Notes: a model not told the origin generated them from the sequence alone. A DNA stretch of 64,000 nt from Lysinimonas soli (GCF_042655435.1 NZ_JBHSMG010000003.1:229713-293712); one strand, 5' to 3'; shown: positions 8,462 to 17,456, counted from the first letter of the stretch. Made by a program: numbers and translations.

Positions 8462-9310
8462 TCACCAGCCGCAGTACACCCCGACCCAGTCGAGCAGCTG
8501 GGCCTTGACCGCCGCTGGGACGGGCATCGAGAACAGGGTGTTCCGGTAGGGGCCGGCATCCACGCGCATCGGGATGAGGGTGCCGATCTTGTCTTCGGCG
8601 ACGCGATGTTGAAGGCAGCCGGCGGGGACGTAGTCGAGCGTGACGGTCGTGGGGCCGGATGCCGCGGTGAGCGTCAGCCCGATCGTGCGGAGGCTGCCCT
8701 CCCGCTGGGCCAGCAGCGTCGTGTCCTCGGTGCTGTGGAGCGTGACGGATCCGGCGGCCCCCGTGGGGGTGAAGGTCACGTCGAGCAGGGCGATCGGCTT
8801 GCCGGCCACCTGCTCGAAGCGCACCGCGGGGGCGATCGAGATCGTGGCGACCTTCTCGAACTCGTGCTGCGCGCAATCCTGGGCGTGCACGAGCGCGATC
8901 GAGTCGAAGGGGATCGTCGGGGTCGTCGTGACCGTGCCGGTCGACTTGTCGGGCCGGGTGAATCGGATGGTGACCGAGGGAGTCGCCCGAGCGACATCGC
9001 AGCGGGCGGCGGCGAGCACGACCTTGAAGTCGGTGGTGCTCTTGGCGAGCAGCTGATTCGGCGCCGACGGCGACGAGACGGTCGAGGCGAACCACGAGGA
9101 GGTGAAACTCGCCGAGGTGACCTGGACGTCGACCGAGCTGTGGTTGGTGACCTCGATCTGCGCCTGGCGCACCGCGTAGTCCGACCGCAGCTGGTAGACC
9201 GCGACGGTGAGCGTGACGCGCGTCTCGGCGGGCCGCGAGAAGGCCCCGCAGCCGCTCAGGACGGCGAGCAGCGCGAGGCCGCCGGCGAGCATCCCGATGG
9301 CCCGTTTCAT
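8462..9310 (-). CDS. secreted lipoprotein of unknown function
   Basis: A 282-residue lipoprotein with a clean signal (MKRAIGMLAGGLALLAVLSGC), the lipobox LSGC and lipidation at Cys21. The remainder is rich in beta-prone Val/Thr segments with no catalytic motif that I recognise. Two cysteines in the mature part and a C-terminal CGW could form disulfides. The start ATG at 9310 precedes the signal directly. It is 80 bases upstream of, and on the same strand as, the other lipoprotein, and divergent from carD. Confidence 0.6.
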   Translation of the reverse strand: MKRAIGMLAGGLALLAVLSGCGAFSRPAETRVTLTVAVYQLRSDYAVRQAQIEVTNHSSVDVQVTSASFTSSWFASTVSSPSAPNQLLAKSTTDFKVVLAAARCDVARATPSVTIRFTRPDKSTGTVTTTPTIPFDSIALVHAQDCAQHEFEKVATISIAPAVRFEQVAGKPIALLDVTFTPTGAAGSVTLHSTEDTTLLAQREGSLRTIGLTLTAASGPTTVTLDYVPAGCLQHRVAEDKIGTLIPMRVDAGPYRNTLFSMPVPAAVKAQLLDWVGVYCGW

Positions 9311-9376
9311 GCGACGAGTGTAGGCGCGGAGGAGGCCTCCGCGGCCCCGTTCGCCCCGGCCGCAGAAGGCCTGCTG

Positions 9377-9385
9377 TGGTAAACT
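9377..9385 (+). promoter_or_regulatory. extended -10 promoter of carD
   Basis: TGG followed by TAAACT forms an extended -10 element (TGN-TANNNT). Transcription would start about 7 bases on, giving a leader of about 20 bases that contains the GAAGGA ribosome-binding site before the carD ATG at 9412. Confidence 0.5.
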
Positions 9386-9411
9386 GGGAGGTCTGCGGAA
9401 GGAAAAACTCC

Positions 9412-9894
9412 ATGCTCTTCGAGGTCGGCGAGACGGTCGTTTATCCACACCACGGTGCTGCCACCATCACGGAGGTGAAGAAGCGGATCATCAAAGGCGA
9501 AGAGAAGCTCTACCTCAAACTCAACGTCACGCAGGGCGACCTCACGATCGAGGTCCCGGCCGAGAACGTCGATCTGGTGGGCGTGCGCGACGTGATCGGC
9601 AAAGACGGTCTCGACCGCGTGTTCGAGGTGCTGCGCGCCCCCTTCACCGAGGAGCCCACCAACTGGAGCCGTCGTTACAAGGCCAACCTCGAGAAGCTCG
9701 CGTCGGGTGACGTCATCAAGGTGTCCGAGGTCGTGCGCGACCTGTGGCGTCGCGACCAGGATCGCGGGCTCTCGGCCGGCGAGAAGCGCATGCTCGCCAA
9801 GGCGCGCCAGATCCTGATCTCCGAACTCGCGCTCGCCGAGAAGACCGACGAGGAGAAGGCCTCGACGGTTCTCGACGAGGTGCTGGCGTCCTAG
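9412..9894 (+). CDS. carD: RNA-polymerase-binding transcription factor CarD
   Basis: A 160-residue CarD. The N-terminal Tudor-like RNA-polymerase-interaction domain begins MLFEVGETVVYPHHGAA. The helical C-terminal domain contains the WSRRYKANLEK segment, whose tryptophan inserts at the upstream edge of the transcription bubble. CarD stabilises open complexes at many promoters including rRNA promoters. The ATG at 9412 has GAAGGA just upstream and the usual CarD N-terminus, so the longer in-frame reading is rejected. ispDF follows on the same strand. Confidence 0.95.
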   Translation: MLFEVGETVVYPHHGAATITEVKKRIIKGEEKLYLKLNVTQGDLTIEVPAENVDLVGVRDVIGKDGLDRVFEVLRAPFTEEPTNWSRRYKANLEKLASGDVIKVSEVVRDLWRRDQDRGLSAGEKRMLAKARQILISELALAEKTDEEKASTVLDEVLAS

Positions 9895-9979
9895 GGTTCC
9901 GGTCTCGTCGCAGCCGGTCCGCGGTGTGCTCCTCGCCTTCCCGGATGACGGCGTCCTCGGTCCCCAGCGCGCTCGCGGC

Positions 9980-9985
9980 TAGCCT
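9980..9985 (+). promoter_or_regulatory. leaderless -10 box of ispDF
   Basis: TAGCCT ends 6 bases before the ispDF ATG at 9992; no ribosome-binding site is visible between, so a leaderless transcript is likely. Confidence 0.45.
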
Positions 9986-9991
9986 CTGACC

Positions 9992-11152
9992 ATGGGGTTT
10001 CGGGTCGCTGTCATCGTCGTCGCTGCCGGGAGTGGGTCGCGGCTCGGGCACTCGGAGCCCAAGGCCTTCGTCGAACTGCGCGGCATCACGATTCTCGAGC
10101 GCGCGCTGCGCGGCGTCTTCGATGCGTCCGAGCCGGCGCAGGTGATCGTCGTCGCGCCCGAGACCCGGCTCGCGGCGGCGCGGCATCTGGCTGAGCACGC
10201 GGCGGGGGCGGCATCCGGGAGCGTGACGGTCGTGGTCGGGGGCGGGACCCGGCAGGCGTCGGTCGCGGCCGGGCTGGCGGCCCTCGCACCCGAGGTCGAG
10301 GTCGTGCTCGTGCACGACGCCGCCCGAGCGCTCACCTCGGGCGCGCTGATCGATCGTGTGATGCGGGCCGTGACCCCGAGCACCGGCGTCGTGCCGGCCC
10401 TGCCGGTCACCGACACCATCAAGCGCATCGACGCGCGGGAGTTCGTGGCCGACACCGTCGATCGCCAGGACCTCGTGCACGTGCAGACCCCGCAGGGCTT
10501 TCCGCGCGCCGCGCTGGTCGCCGCCTACGCGTCGGCCGACCATGACTACACCGACGACGCCGCCCTGTTCAGCGCCGCGGGGCATCCGGTGGCCGTCGTC
10601 GAGGGCGAGGCGCGGGGTTTCAAGATCACCACCCCGTGGGACCTGCACCGGGCCGAGAACCTCCTCGGCGTCTCCAGCGGATTCCGCACCGGGGTCGGCC
10701 TCGATGTGCACGCCTACGACGATGGCCGACCGCTCTGGCTCGGGGGGCTGTACTGGCCCGATGAAGCCGGGCTGGACGGGCACAGCGATGGGGACGCCGT
10801 CATCCACGCGATCTGCGACGCCCTGTTGTCGGCCGCGGGACTCGGCGACATGGGCGCGCGATTCGGCAGCGACGAGCCGCGGTTCGCGGGCGCCGCGAGC
10901 GAAGTGTTCTTGCGCGAGACGCTCGCGCTCGTGGTCGGGTCCGGGTTCTCGGTCGTCAACGTCGCCGTGCAGCTCGTGGGCAATCGGCCCAAGCTCGCCG
11001 GCCGCCGCGGCGAGATCGAGTCGAAGCTCGGCGAGATCGTCGGTGCGCCGGTCAGCGTCGCCGCCACGACCTCGGACGGCCTCGGATTCACCGGTCGGGG
11101 TGAGGGCGTGAGCGCCCTTGCGACGGCCCTGATCGCTAAACTCTCCCAGTGA
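9992..11152 (+). CDS. ispDF: bifunctional IspD-IspF isoprenoid (MEP pathway) enzyme
   Basis: A 386-residue fusion of two non-mevalonate isoprenoid enzymes. Residues 1 to about 225 are IspD (4-diphosphocytidyl-2-C-methyl-D-erythritol synthase): VVAAGSGSRLG is the CTP-binding loop and VLVHDAARALT is a conserved active-site strand. From about residue 231 the protein is IspF (MECDP synthase), with metal ligands Asp238 and His240 in GLDVHAY and the HSDGDAVIHAICDALL segment. The fusion is common in some bacterial groups. Its stop overlaps the cysS GTG start by 4 bases. Confidence 0.95.
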   Translation: MGFRVAVIVVAAGSGSRLGHSEPKAFVELRGITILERALRGVFDASEPAQVIVVAPETRLAAARHLAEHAAGAASGSVTVVVGGGTRQASVAAGLAALAPEVEVVLVHDAARALTSGALIDRVMRAVTPSTGVVPALPVTDTIKRIDAREFVADTVDRQDLVHVQTPQGFPRAALVAAYASADHDYTDDAALFSAAGHPVAVVEGEARGFKITTPWDLHRAENLLGVSSGFRTGVGLDVHAYDDGRPLWLGGLYWPDEAGLDGHSDGDAVIHAICDALLSAAGLGDMGARFGSDEPRFAGAASEVFLRETLALVVGSGFSVVNVAVQLVGNRPKLAGRRGEIESKLGEIVGAPVSVAATTSDGLGFTGRGEGVSALATALIAKLSQ

Positions 11153-12591
11153 CCGTCCGCCTCTACGATTCCCGCACGCAGTCGCTGCGCGAGTTCGAGC
11201 CGCTCGACCCGGGCCGGGTCGGGATGTACGTGTGCGGGCCGACGGTGCAGTCCTCGCCGCACATCGGGCATCTGCGCAGTGCGCTCGCCTACGACCTCTG
11301 GCGGCGCTGGCTCAGCGCGCGCGGCTATGACGTGACCTTCGTGCGCAACGTCACCGACATCGACGACAAGATCCTGGCCAACGCCGGCGGCACGGCGGAG
11401 CCGGCGGCGCCCCGGACTGGCACGGAACCGTGGTGGGCGCTCGCCTACCGCGTCGAGCTCGAGTTCACGGCCGGCTACTCGGCCATCGGGATCCTGCCGC
11501 CGACGTACGAACCGCGGGCGACCGGCAGCGTCCCCCAGATGCTGGAGCTCATCGAGAAGCTCATCGAGCGCGGGCACGCCTACGTGGCCGATGACGGCTC
11601 GGGCGACGTCTACTTCGACGTGAAGACCTGGCCGAGCTACGGCGAGCTCACGAACCAGAAGCTCGATGACATGTCGGACTCGCCGGATGCCGACACGCGC
11701 GGCAAGCGCGATCCGCGCGACTTCGCGCTCTGGAAGGGCGCCAAACCGGGCGAACCGGAGTCCGCATCCTGGGCGTCGTCGTGGGGAGCCGGGCGGCCCG
11801 GATGGCACATCGAGTGCTCGGCGATGTCGAAGCGCTACCTCGGAGCGGCCTTCGACATCCATGGCGGGGGACTCGACCTGCGCTTTCCGCACCACGAGAA
11901 CGAGCTCGCCCAGTCGTCGGCCGCGGGCGACGCCTTCGCGAGCTACTGGGTGCACAACGGCCTGGTGAACGTCGAGGGGCAGAAGATGTCGAAGTCCCTC
12001 GGCAACTCGGTCTACGCCTCCGAGCTGCTCGGCCTCGCTCGCCCGGTCGTGGTGCGCTACTACCTCGCCAGCGCGCACTACCGCTCGACGATCGACTACC
12101 ACCACGGTGCGCTCGCCGAGGCCGATGCCGCGTTCACGCGCATCGAGACCTTCCTCGACCGCGCGGCGCGGGCGCTGGAACTCGGAATGACCGCGGGCGC
12201 GCTTCCCGGGCAGTTCCCCGAGGCGTTCGCCGCGGCCATGGACGACGACCTCGGCGTGCCCCAGGCGATCGGCGTGCTGCACGACACGGTGCGGGCCGGC
12301 AACGCGGCCCTCGACGAGAACGACCTCACGACGGCGGCGCAGTTGCGCGAGGCCGTGATCGCGATGACCGAGGTGCTCGGCGTCAACCCGCATTCCGCCG
12401 AGTGGGCGGCTCCCACGGACGGCGCCGCGAGCGCGGCCCTCTCCGCCCTCGTGGAGCGGCTGATCGACGACCGGGCCCGTGCCCGGTCGGGCAAGGATTT
12501 CGCGGCGGCCGACCGCATCCGCGATGAACTGACCGCTGCGGGCATCGTGCTCGAAGATGCCAGCGGCGCGACACATTGGAGCATCGCATGA
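11149..12591 (+). CDS. cysS: cysteinyl-tRNA synthetase
   Basis: A 480-residue class I aminoacyl-tRNA synthetase. The signature HIGH is at residues 38-41 (PHIGHLRSAL) and KMSKS at 279-283 (GQKMSKSLGNS). A zinc-binding cysteine lies in YVCGPTV and another in HIECSAMSKRYLG, with the HGGGLDLRFPHHENE zinc/active-site stretch. Length is normal. GTG start overlaps ispDF (GTGA), and the end overlaps rlmB (ATGA), forming a tight operon. Confidence 0.97.
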   Translation: MTVRLYDSRTQSLREFEPLDPGRVGMYVCGPTVQSSPHIGHLRSALAYDLWRRWLSARGYDVTFVRNVTDIDDKILANAGGTAEPAAPRTGTEPWWALAYRVELEFTAGYSAIGILPPTYEPRATGSVPQMLELIEKLIERGHAYVADDGSGDVYFDVKTWPSYGELTNQKLDDMSDSPDADTRGKRDPRDFALWKGAKPGEPESASWASSWGAGRPGWHIECSAMSKRYLGAAFDIHGGGLDLRFPHHENELAQSSAAGDAFASYWVHNGLVNVEGQKMSKSLGNSVYASELLGLARPVVVRYYLASAHYRSTIDYHHGALAEADAAFTRIETFLDRAARALELGMTAGALPGQFPEAFAAAMDDDLGVPQAIGVLHDTVRAGNAALDENDLTTAAQLREAVIAMTEVLGVNPHSAEWAAPTDGAASAALSALVERLIDDRARARSGKDFAAADRIRDELTAAGIVLEDASGATHWSIA

Positions 12592-13610
12592 CGAAGCCAG
12601 GCCGCCCCGGCGCGGGCAAGCCCAAGAAGAAGGGTCCCTCGGTGGGCACCGGCGGCCACAACCGGCGTGCGCTGGAGGGCAAGGGGCCGACCCCGAAGGC
12701 CGAGGACCGCAGCTGGCACGTCGCGGGCAAGCGCAAGGCCGCGAACGATCGGCTCGAGGCCGCGCGCGAGCGGCACGGCGGCAGCAGCATGAAGAGCGGC
12801 GGGCGCACCGGTGCCGGCGGCTCGGGCGCTCCGCGTCGGCCGCAGCGCCCCAAGACCGACGACAGCGAGATCGTCACCGGCCGCAACTCGGTGGTCGAGG
12901 CGCTGCGCGCGAAGATCCCCGCGACCACGCTGTACATCGCCTCGCGCATCGAGATGGATGACCGGGTCAAGGAGGCACTCTCGCTCGCCACCAAGCGCGG
13001 CCTCAACGTGCTCGAGGTGATGCGGCCGGAACTCGACCGCCTGAGCGGGCCCGACGCCGTGCACCAGGGCATCGCCCTGAAGGTCCCGGCTTACGAGTAC
13101 GCGCATCCGCTCGAACTGCTCGACAAGGTGCTCGCCGAGGGTGGCACCCCGCTCTTCGTGGCACTCGACGGGATCACCGACCCGCGCAATCTCGGGGCGA
13201 TCGTGCGCTCGGCCGGCGCCTTCGGCGCGCAGGGCATCATCGTGCCGCAGCGTCGCACCGTCGGGATGACCGCATCGGCCTGGAAGACCTCGGCGGGCGC
13301 TGCGGCGCGCGTTCCGGTCGCGATGGCCGGCAACCTCACCAACACGCTCAAGGACCTGAAGGCGCGCGGCGTCTTCGTCATCGGCCTCGACGGAGGCGGA
13401 AGCGTCACGCTGCCCGGTCTCGCCCTGGCGTCGCAGCCGCTCGTGCTCGTCGTGGGCAACGAGGGCAAGGGGCTGTCGCGCCTCGTCACCGAGACCTGCG
13501 ACGCGGTCGTCTCGATCCCGATCGAGGCATCGACCGAGTCGCTCAACGCGGGCATCGCGGTGAGCGTGGCGCTCTACGAGATCTCGAAGCTGCGCGCGCT
13601 GGAACTCTAA
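12588..13610 (+). CDS. rlmB: 23S rRNA (guanosine-2'-O-)-methyltransferase RlmB
   Basis: A 340-residue SPOUT-family 2'-O-methyltransferase. The first 90 residues are a long basic, Gly/Lys-rich extension typical of actinobacterial members. A substrate-binding domain begins at IVTGRNSVVEAL, then the trefoil-knot catalytic domain shows motifs FVALDGITDPRNLGAIVRSA, LVVGNEGKGLS and ESLNAGIAVSVALYE. It modifies the GTPase-centre/peptidyl-transferase region of 23S rRNA. Last gene of the carD-ispDF-cysS run, followed at once by a hairpin. Confidence 0.93.
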   Translation: MTKPGRPGAGKPKKKGPSVGTGGHNRRALEGKGPTPKAEDRSWHVAGKRKAANDRLEAARERHGGSSMKSGGRTGAGGSGAPRRPQRPKTDDSEIVTGRNSVVEALRAKIPATTLYIASRIEMDDRVKEALSLATKRGLNVLEVMRPELDRLSGPDAVHQGIALKVPAYEYAHPLELLDKVLAEGGTPLFVALDGITDPRNLGAIVRSAGAFGAQGIIVPQRRTVGMTASAWKTSAGAAARVPVAMAGNLTNTLKDLKARGVFVIGLDGGGSVTLPGLALASQPLVLVVGNEGKGLSRLVTETCDAVVSIPIEASTESLNAGIAVSVALYEISKLRALEL

Positions 13611-13634
13611 GCGGAGGCCGTTTCCGGCCTCCGC
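13611..13634 (+). terminator. hairpin terminator after rlmB
   Basis: A perfect 10-bp stem with a TTTC loop (GCGGAGGCCG / CGGCCTCCGC) starts at the base after the rlmB stop codon. There is no U-tract, as is usual for high-GC actinobacterial terminators. Confidence 0.65.
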
Positions 13635-13682
13635 CGCGACGCCTGCGCCGAGGTCCGTCTCGGGCCTCGGGTCGCTCGCGCC

Positions 13683-13712
13683 TTGACACTTCCCGCCTGC
13701 GCCTGCTTTACT
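13683..13712 (+). promoter_or_regulatory. sigma70-type promoter upstream of the SDR gene
   Basis: TTGACA (13683-13688), an 18-base spacer, then TTTACT (13707-13712). A perfect 10-base palindrome ACACCGGTGT follows at 13731-13740, close to the expected start of transcription and possibly an operator. Confidence 0.5.
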
Positions 13713-13811
13713 CCGGTTAAGTAACGCTGAACACCGGTGTGCAGTGTGACCTTCGAGGCCGTCGGTCTCGGCGGCTCCTCCCCGGTACCGTCGGAGAGGA
13801 CCCGCATCCCC

Positions 13812-14516
13812 ATGAGCCCACGCACCATCGTCGTCGTCGGAGGCACCTCCGGCATCGGTCTCGAACTCGCCAAGGACGTGGTCGCCCGTGGCGATCGAGT
13901 CGTCATCACCGGGCGGGATGCCGAGCGCACCCGTGAGATCGCGGCATCAATCGGGGACTCGGCGACGGGGGTCGCGCTCGACATCTCCGAGCCGGACTCG
14001 ATCGCCGACAGTCTCGCGGGCATCGGGGCGGTCAACGGTCTCGTGCTGGCCGCGATCGAACGCGACGCGAACACCATCCGCGATTACGCGATCGATCGCG
14101 CCACGCGTCTCACGGTGCTGAAGCTGGTCGGCTACCCGACCGTCGTGCACTCGCTGCTCGACCGGCTCGACCCCAGTGTCGACACCGGCATCGTGCTCTT
14201 CGGGGGACGCGCCAAGGACATGCCGTACCCCGGCTCGACGACCGTGTCGACGATCAACGGCGGCGTCGAGGGGCTCACCCGCACCCTCGCCCTCGAGCTG
14301 GCGCCGATCCGGGTCAACGCCCTGCACCCCGGCATCATCGGCGACAGCCCGTTCTGGGCGGCCAAGCCCGCGGCGATCGCCGGGTACGAGTCCCGCACGC
14401 CGGGCGGCGCGCTCGCCACCATGGCCGACATCGTGGATGCCGTGCAGTTCCTGCTGAACAACCGCGGTATCTCGGGTGAGAACATCCACCTCGATCGGGG
14501 CTGGCGGCTCACCTGA
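13812..14516 (+). CDS. SDR-fold oxidoreductase lacking the canonical Tyr/Lys
   Basis: A 234-residue short-chain dehydrogenase/reductase-fold protein. The cofactor loop GGTSGIG is intact (TIVVVGGTSGIGLEL), followed by the ALDISEPDS stretch and the conserved RVNALHPG segment. Where family members carry Y-x-x-x-K this protein has V-S-T-I-N (TTVSTINGGVEGLTRTLALE), so both catalytic residues are missing. It may bind NAD(P) without acting as a normal dehydrogenase. First gene of the catabolic locus, with its own strong promoter; convergent with the PanE-like gene (8-base overlap). Confidence 0.75.
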   Translation: MSPRTIVVVGGTSGIGLELAKDVVARGDRVVITGRDAERTREIAASIGDSATGVALDISEPDSIADSLAGIGAVNGLVLAAIERDANTIRDYAIDRATRLTVLKLVGYPTVVHSLLDRLDPSVDTGIVLFGGRAKDMPYPGSTTVSTINGGVEGLTRTLALELAPIRVNALHPGIIGDSPFWAAKPAAIAGYESRTPGGALATMADIVDAVQFLLNNRGISGENIHLDRGWRLT

Positions 14517-15543
14517 GCCCGGCGAGCTCCTGCATGAGGGCGAGGTTCGACGGCGTGGCGTCGAGCTCGCCGCGCTCGATGCGGTGGGCGACCTCGACGA
14601 CGGCGGCGTTGACGGGCGCCGGGAGCCCCGCCGCCGCGCTCCTGGCCACGACCTCCCCGTTGAGGTCGTCGACCTCGCTGTGACGGGACTTCGACCAGTC
14701 CTGCAGCACGGTCGTGGTCGTGTTCGGCGTGACGAAGCCCCGGTAGAGCGCGTCGAGCAGCGTATCGACGACGGTGTCGGAGTTCGCGACGTCCTCCGGC
14801 GTCAGACCGAAGATCGGCAGCACGGGGAACCCCTGAGCCCGGCCGGCGCGCAGGGCCTCGGTTCCGGATGCGACCATGAGCTCGCGCATTCCGGGCAGTT
14901 CGATCGCCTCGGACATCGACAGCCCCAGGTTCGCGGTCGTCACGAGCACGCTCGCGTTGCTGACCAGCTTCATCCACTTGGTGGCGCGGATGTCGTCGAC
15001 CACCGCGACGGTGCCGGAGTGTCGCAGCAGGCCGGCGATCTGCTCCTCGCGGCCCGCCGTGGCCTCGCTCAGGCTGCCGACCGCGAACCAGGAGCGATCG
15101 GGCCCGGAGTGCCGCCGCACGATGCCGGGATCCTCCATCGTCGACGAGATCTCGATGACGCAGCCCAGGGTGCGGTGCGCGCCGACGACCTCGGTGATCG
15201 TGTCGACCGTCATGCCGTTCTGCACGCCCACGAGCAGCCCGTCGTCGGCCAGGTACGGCTCGATCAGCTGGGCGGCCCAGCGCGAGTCGTAAGCCTTCAT
15301 GAGCAGGAGGACCACGTCGAAGGGGCGGCGGAGGGTCGCGACCTCGCACAGGTGCATCGTCTTGACGGGGGTCTCGAGCACGCCGTCGGCCATCTCGATC
15401 CGGATGCCGTTGGCCCGCATCGCCTCCACGTGCGCGGGCCACTGCTCGATCAGGGTGACGTCGAGGCCCGCGGCCGTCAGGTCGGCGCCGATCGACGCCC
15501 CGTTCGCTCCGGCGCCGAGAACGGCGATTCTGCTGCCAGGCAT
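14509..15543 (-). CDS. ketopantoate reductase (PanE/ApbA) family dehydrogenase, copy 1
   Basis: A 344-residue NAD(P)-dependent 2-hydroxyacid-type dehydrogenase of the PanE/ApbA superfamily. The N-terminal Rossmann loop is AVLGAGANGASIGA. The catalytic-type lysine lies in TKWMKLVSNA, and the C-terminal helical domain with SRHSEVDDLNGEVV is typical. It is closely similar to the gene at 27818 (both share IEQWPAHVEAMRANGIR), so this is a paralogous family in the locus rather than pantothenate synthesis. Divergent from an amidohydrolase gene over a palindromic operator; its 3' end overlaps the SDR gene by 8 bases. Confidence 0.8.
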   Translation of the reverse strand: MPGSRIAVLGAGANGASIGADLTAAGLDVTLIEQWPAHVEAMRANGIRIEMADGVLETPVKTMHLCEVATLRRPFDVVLLLMKAYDSRWAAQLIEPYLADDGLLVGVQNGMTVDTITEVVGAHRTLGCVIEISSTMEDPGIVRRHSGPDRSWFAVGSLSEATAGREEQIAGLLRHSGTVAVVDDIRATKWMKLVSNASVLVTTANLGLSMSEAIELPGMRELMVASGTEALRAGRAQGFPVLPIFGLTPEDVANSDTVVDTLLDALYRGFVTPNTTTTVLQDWSKSRHSEVDDLNGEVVARSAAAGLPAPVNAAVVEVAHRIERGELDATPSNLALMQELAGLR

Positions 15544-15621
15544 GGTGCTCCACTTCGTCGTGTCGGCGAGGCTCTCAGCGCTCGCAGAGCGAATCGTTGT
15601 GAAGTCTAAGAGAACAACCCC

Positions 15622-15653
15622 TTGACGAAACGACCACTCGTGGTCACTAATGT
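15622..15653 (+). promoter_or_regulatory. divergent promoter region with palindromic operator
   Basis: TTGACG at 15622-15627 and TAATGT at 15648-15653 (20-base spacing) could serve amidohydrolase 1. Between them lies the perfect inverted repeat GACCAC-TC-GTGGTC (15632-15645). A protein bound there would block the plus-strand promoter. It also lies within about 100 bases of the start of the divergent PanE-like gene. Confidence 0.5.
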
Positions 15654-15687
15654 ACAGTGCCAGTGAAATTCTCAACGAGGAGGATCC

Positions 15688-17127
15688 GTGCCCACACCCG
15701 CCCCGCGGCCCGAAGAGTTCGTTCCGGGACGCCCTGTCGTCTTCCGCAACGGGATCGTCATCACCGTCGACACCCCCGGGGTGCTGCTCGACGCCGACGT
15801 GCTGATCACGGACGACACGATCACCGCGGTGGGCCAGCGCCTCGCGGTGCCCGAGGGGACCCTCGAGATCGACGCGAGCGGCGGCATCCTGATGCCGGGC
15901 ATGGTCGACACCCACCGCCACATGTGGCAGACGGCCCTGCGCGGCTACGGCGGCGACTGGGCGCTCAGCCAGTACTTCGTCTTCTACTACCTGCAGCACG
16001 GCCAGGTCTTCCGCCCGGAGGACATCTACGCCGGCAACCTGCTCAGCGCCCTCGAGTCGGTCGACACCGGCGTCACCACGACGCTCGACTGGTCGCACGC
16101 CCTGCGCACGCCGGAGTACGCGGATGCCGCCCTCCAGGCCTTCGGCGAGATCCCCGGCCGCTTCGTGCTGGGCTACGGCAACTACCTCGGAGCCCCGTGG
16201 GAGTGGACGGCCACGCCCGAGTTCCGCTCCTGGATCGGCAAGTTCCCGACGAGCGACATGCTCGGCCTCGAGATCGCCTTCGACGTGCCCGACTCGGAGG
16301 ACTTCCCCGAGCGGGCCGCCTTCGAGTACGCCCGCGACAACGGCATCCGGGTGACGACTCACGCCGGCGTCTGGGGTGCGACGACCGATGTCGGTCTCCA
16401 CAACATGTACAAGGCCGGCGTCATGACCGACCAGATCACCTATGTGCACGCCGCCACGCTGTCGCCCGACAGCTACCAGAAGATCGCAGCGACCGGTGGA
16501 ACGGTCTCGGTCTCGACCGAGAGCGAGCAGAGCGCGGGCCAGGGCTACCCCTCGACCTGGGAGCTGCGCAAGTACGGCATCCCGGCCTCGCTCTCGATGG
16601 ACACCAGCGTGTGGTGGAGCGCCGACTACTTCTCGGCCATGCGCGCGACCCTCAGCGCGGATCGTTCACGCGACCACCTGGAGGCGCACGCCAAGGGCGA
16701 CACCATCGCGGTCAACAAGCTGCGTGCCGAGGACGTCATCTGGATGGCCACCATGGGCGGCGCGAAGTCGCTCGGCATGGAGGACAAGATCGGCTCGATC
16801 ACCCCCGGCAAGAAGGCCGACCTGCTGTTGATCAAGAACGACCAGTCGCCGGCCATGACGCCGATCCTCAACCCGACGGCGCACGTGGTCTACCAGGCGG
16901 GAACCGCCGACATCAACACGGTCGTCGTCAACGGCCGCGTCGTGAAGTACGAGGGCGCGCGGATCGGCCTCGATCTCGCTCCCGTGCGCGACACGGTGGC
17001 CCGCTCGGTCGAGTACGTGCGTTCGCAGCTCGGTGAGAAGGACTGGGAAGAGGGGATGCACCCGCCGCTCGACCCGACCGAGGAGATCGAGAACCCGTAC
17101 ACGTACCAGGAGGATTCCGCGTCGTGA
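15688..17127 (+). CDS. ATZ/TRZ-type amidohydrolase, copy 1
   Basis: A 479-residue metal-dependent amidohydrolase of the SsnA/ATZ/TRZ (COG0402) group, which hydrolyses C-N bonds on heterocycles and related compounds. Metal ligands visible are His76 and His78 (VDTHRHMWQ), a His in VTTHAGVWG, a His in YVHAATLS and the Asp in SMDTSVWWSADYF. The Glu expected three residues after the third His in deaminases is absent. The GTG start has GAGGAGG 4-5 bases upstream. It overlaps the Dabb gene by 4 bases. Substrate unknown. Confidence 0.8.
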   Translation: MPTPAPRPEEFVPGRPVVFRNGIVITVDTPGVLLDADVLITDDTITAVGQRLAVPEGTLEIDASGGILMPGMVDTHRHMWQTALRGYGGDWALSQYFVFYYLQHGQVFRPEDIYAGNLLSALESVDTGVTTTLDWSHALRTPEYADAALQAFGEIPGRFVLGYGNYLGAPWEWTATPEFRSWIGKFPTSDMLGLEIAFDVPDSEDFPERAAFEYARDNGIRVTTHAGVWGATTDVGLHNMYKAGVMTDQITYVHAATLSPDSYQKIAATGGTVSVSTESEQSAGQGYPSTWELRKYGIPASLSMDTSVWWSADYFSAMRATLSADRSRDHLEAHAKGDTIAVNKLRAEDVIWMATMGGAKSLGMEDKIGSITPGKKADLLLIKNDQSPAMTPILNPTAHVVYQAGTADINTVVVNGRVVKYEGARIGLDLAPVRDTVARSVEYVRSQLGEKDWEEGMHPPLDPTEEIENPYTYQEDSAS

Positions 17128-17456
17128 TCGTGCACCTCGCGTCCTTCGTGTGGAAGGACGGCACCTCGCCGGAACAGGTGGCCGGCGTGACGGCCGCCCT
17201 CTACGAGATGGCGCGCGAGGTGCCGCAACTGCGGTTCTATCTCTGCGGCGAGAATCTGCGGCTGCGCCCCGCGGGTGCCGACTTCGGCGTGCTCGCGCTC
17301 GTCGACGATCCAGCCGGGCTGGACGCCTACCTCGACGGTGAGGCGCATCAGCGCGTGCAGCGCGAGTGGCTGTCGACCATGGTCGCGAGCCGACAGGCGG
17401 CACAGCTCAGCTCCGACGCGCTGAGCGTCACGGGCGACTGGCTGGCCGGGCACTGA
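17124..17456 (+). CDS. Dabb-family (stress-responsive A/B barrel) protein
   Basis: A 110-residue dimeric alpha/beta-barrel-type protein (Dabb). The family pattern is seen in the opening IVHLASFVWKDGTSPEQV and in FGVLALVDDPAGLDAYL, with a late H (EAHQRVQREWL). Members include small enzymes and accessory proteins of degradation pathways. GTGA overlap with amidohydrolase 1 indicates coupled translation and a shared pathway role. Confidence 0.75.
   Translation: MIVHLASFVWKDGTSPEQVAGVTAALYEMAREVPQLRFYLCGENLRLRPAGADFGVLALVDDPAGLDAYLDGEAHQRVQREWLSTMVASRQAAQLSSDALSVTGDWLAGH

Noticed and set aside
14509..15543. Pantothenate biosynthesis role for the PanE-like genes
   Set aside because: Two paralogues sit within catabolic operons with amidohydrolases and no panB/panC.
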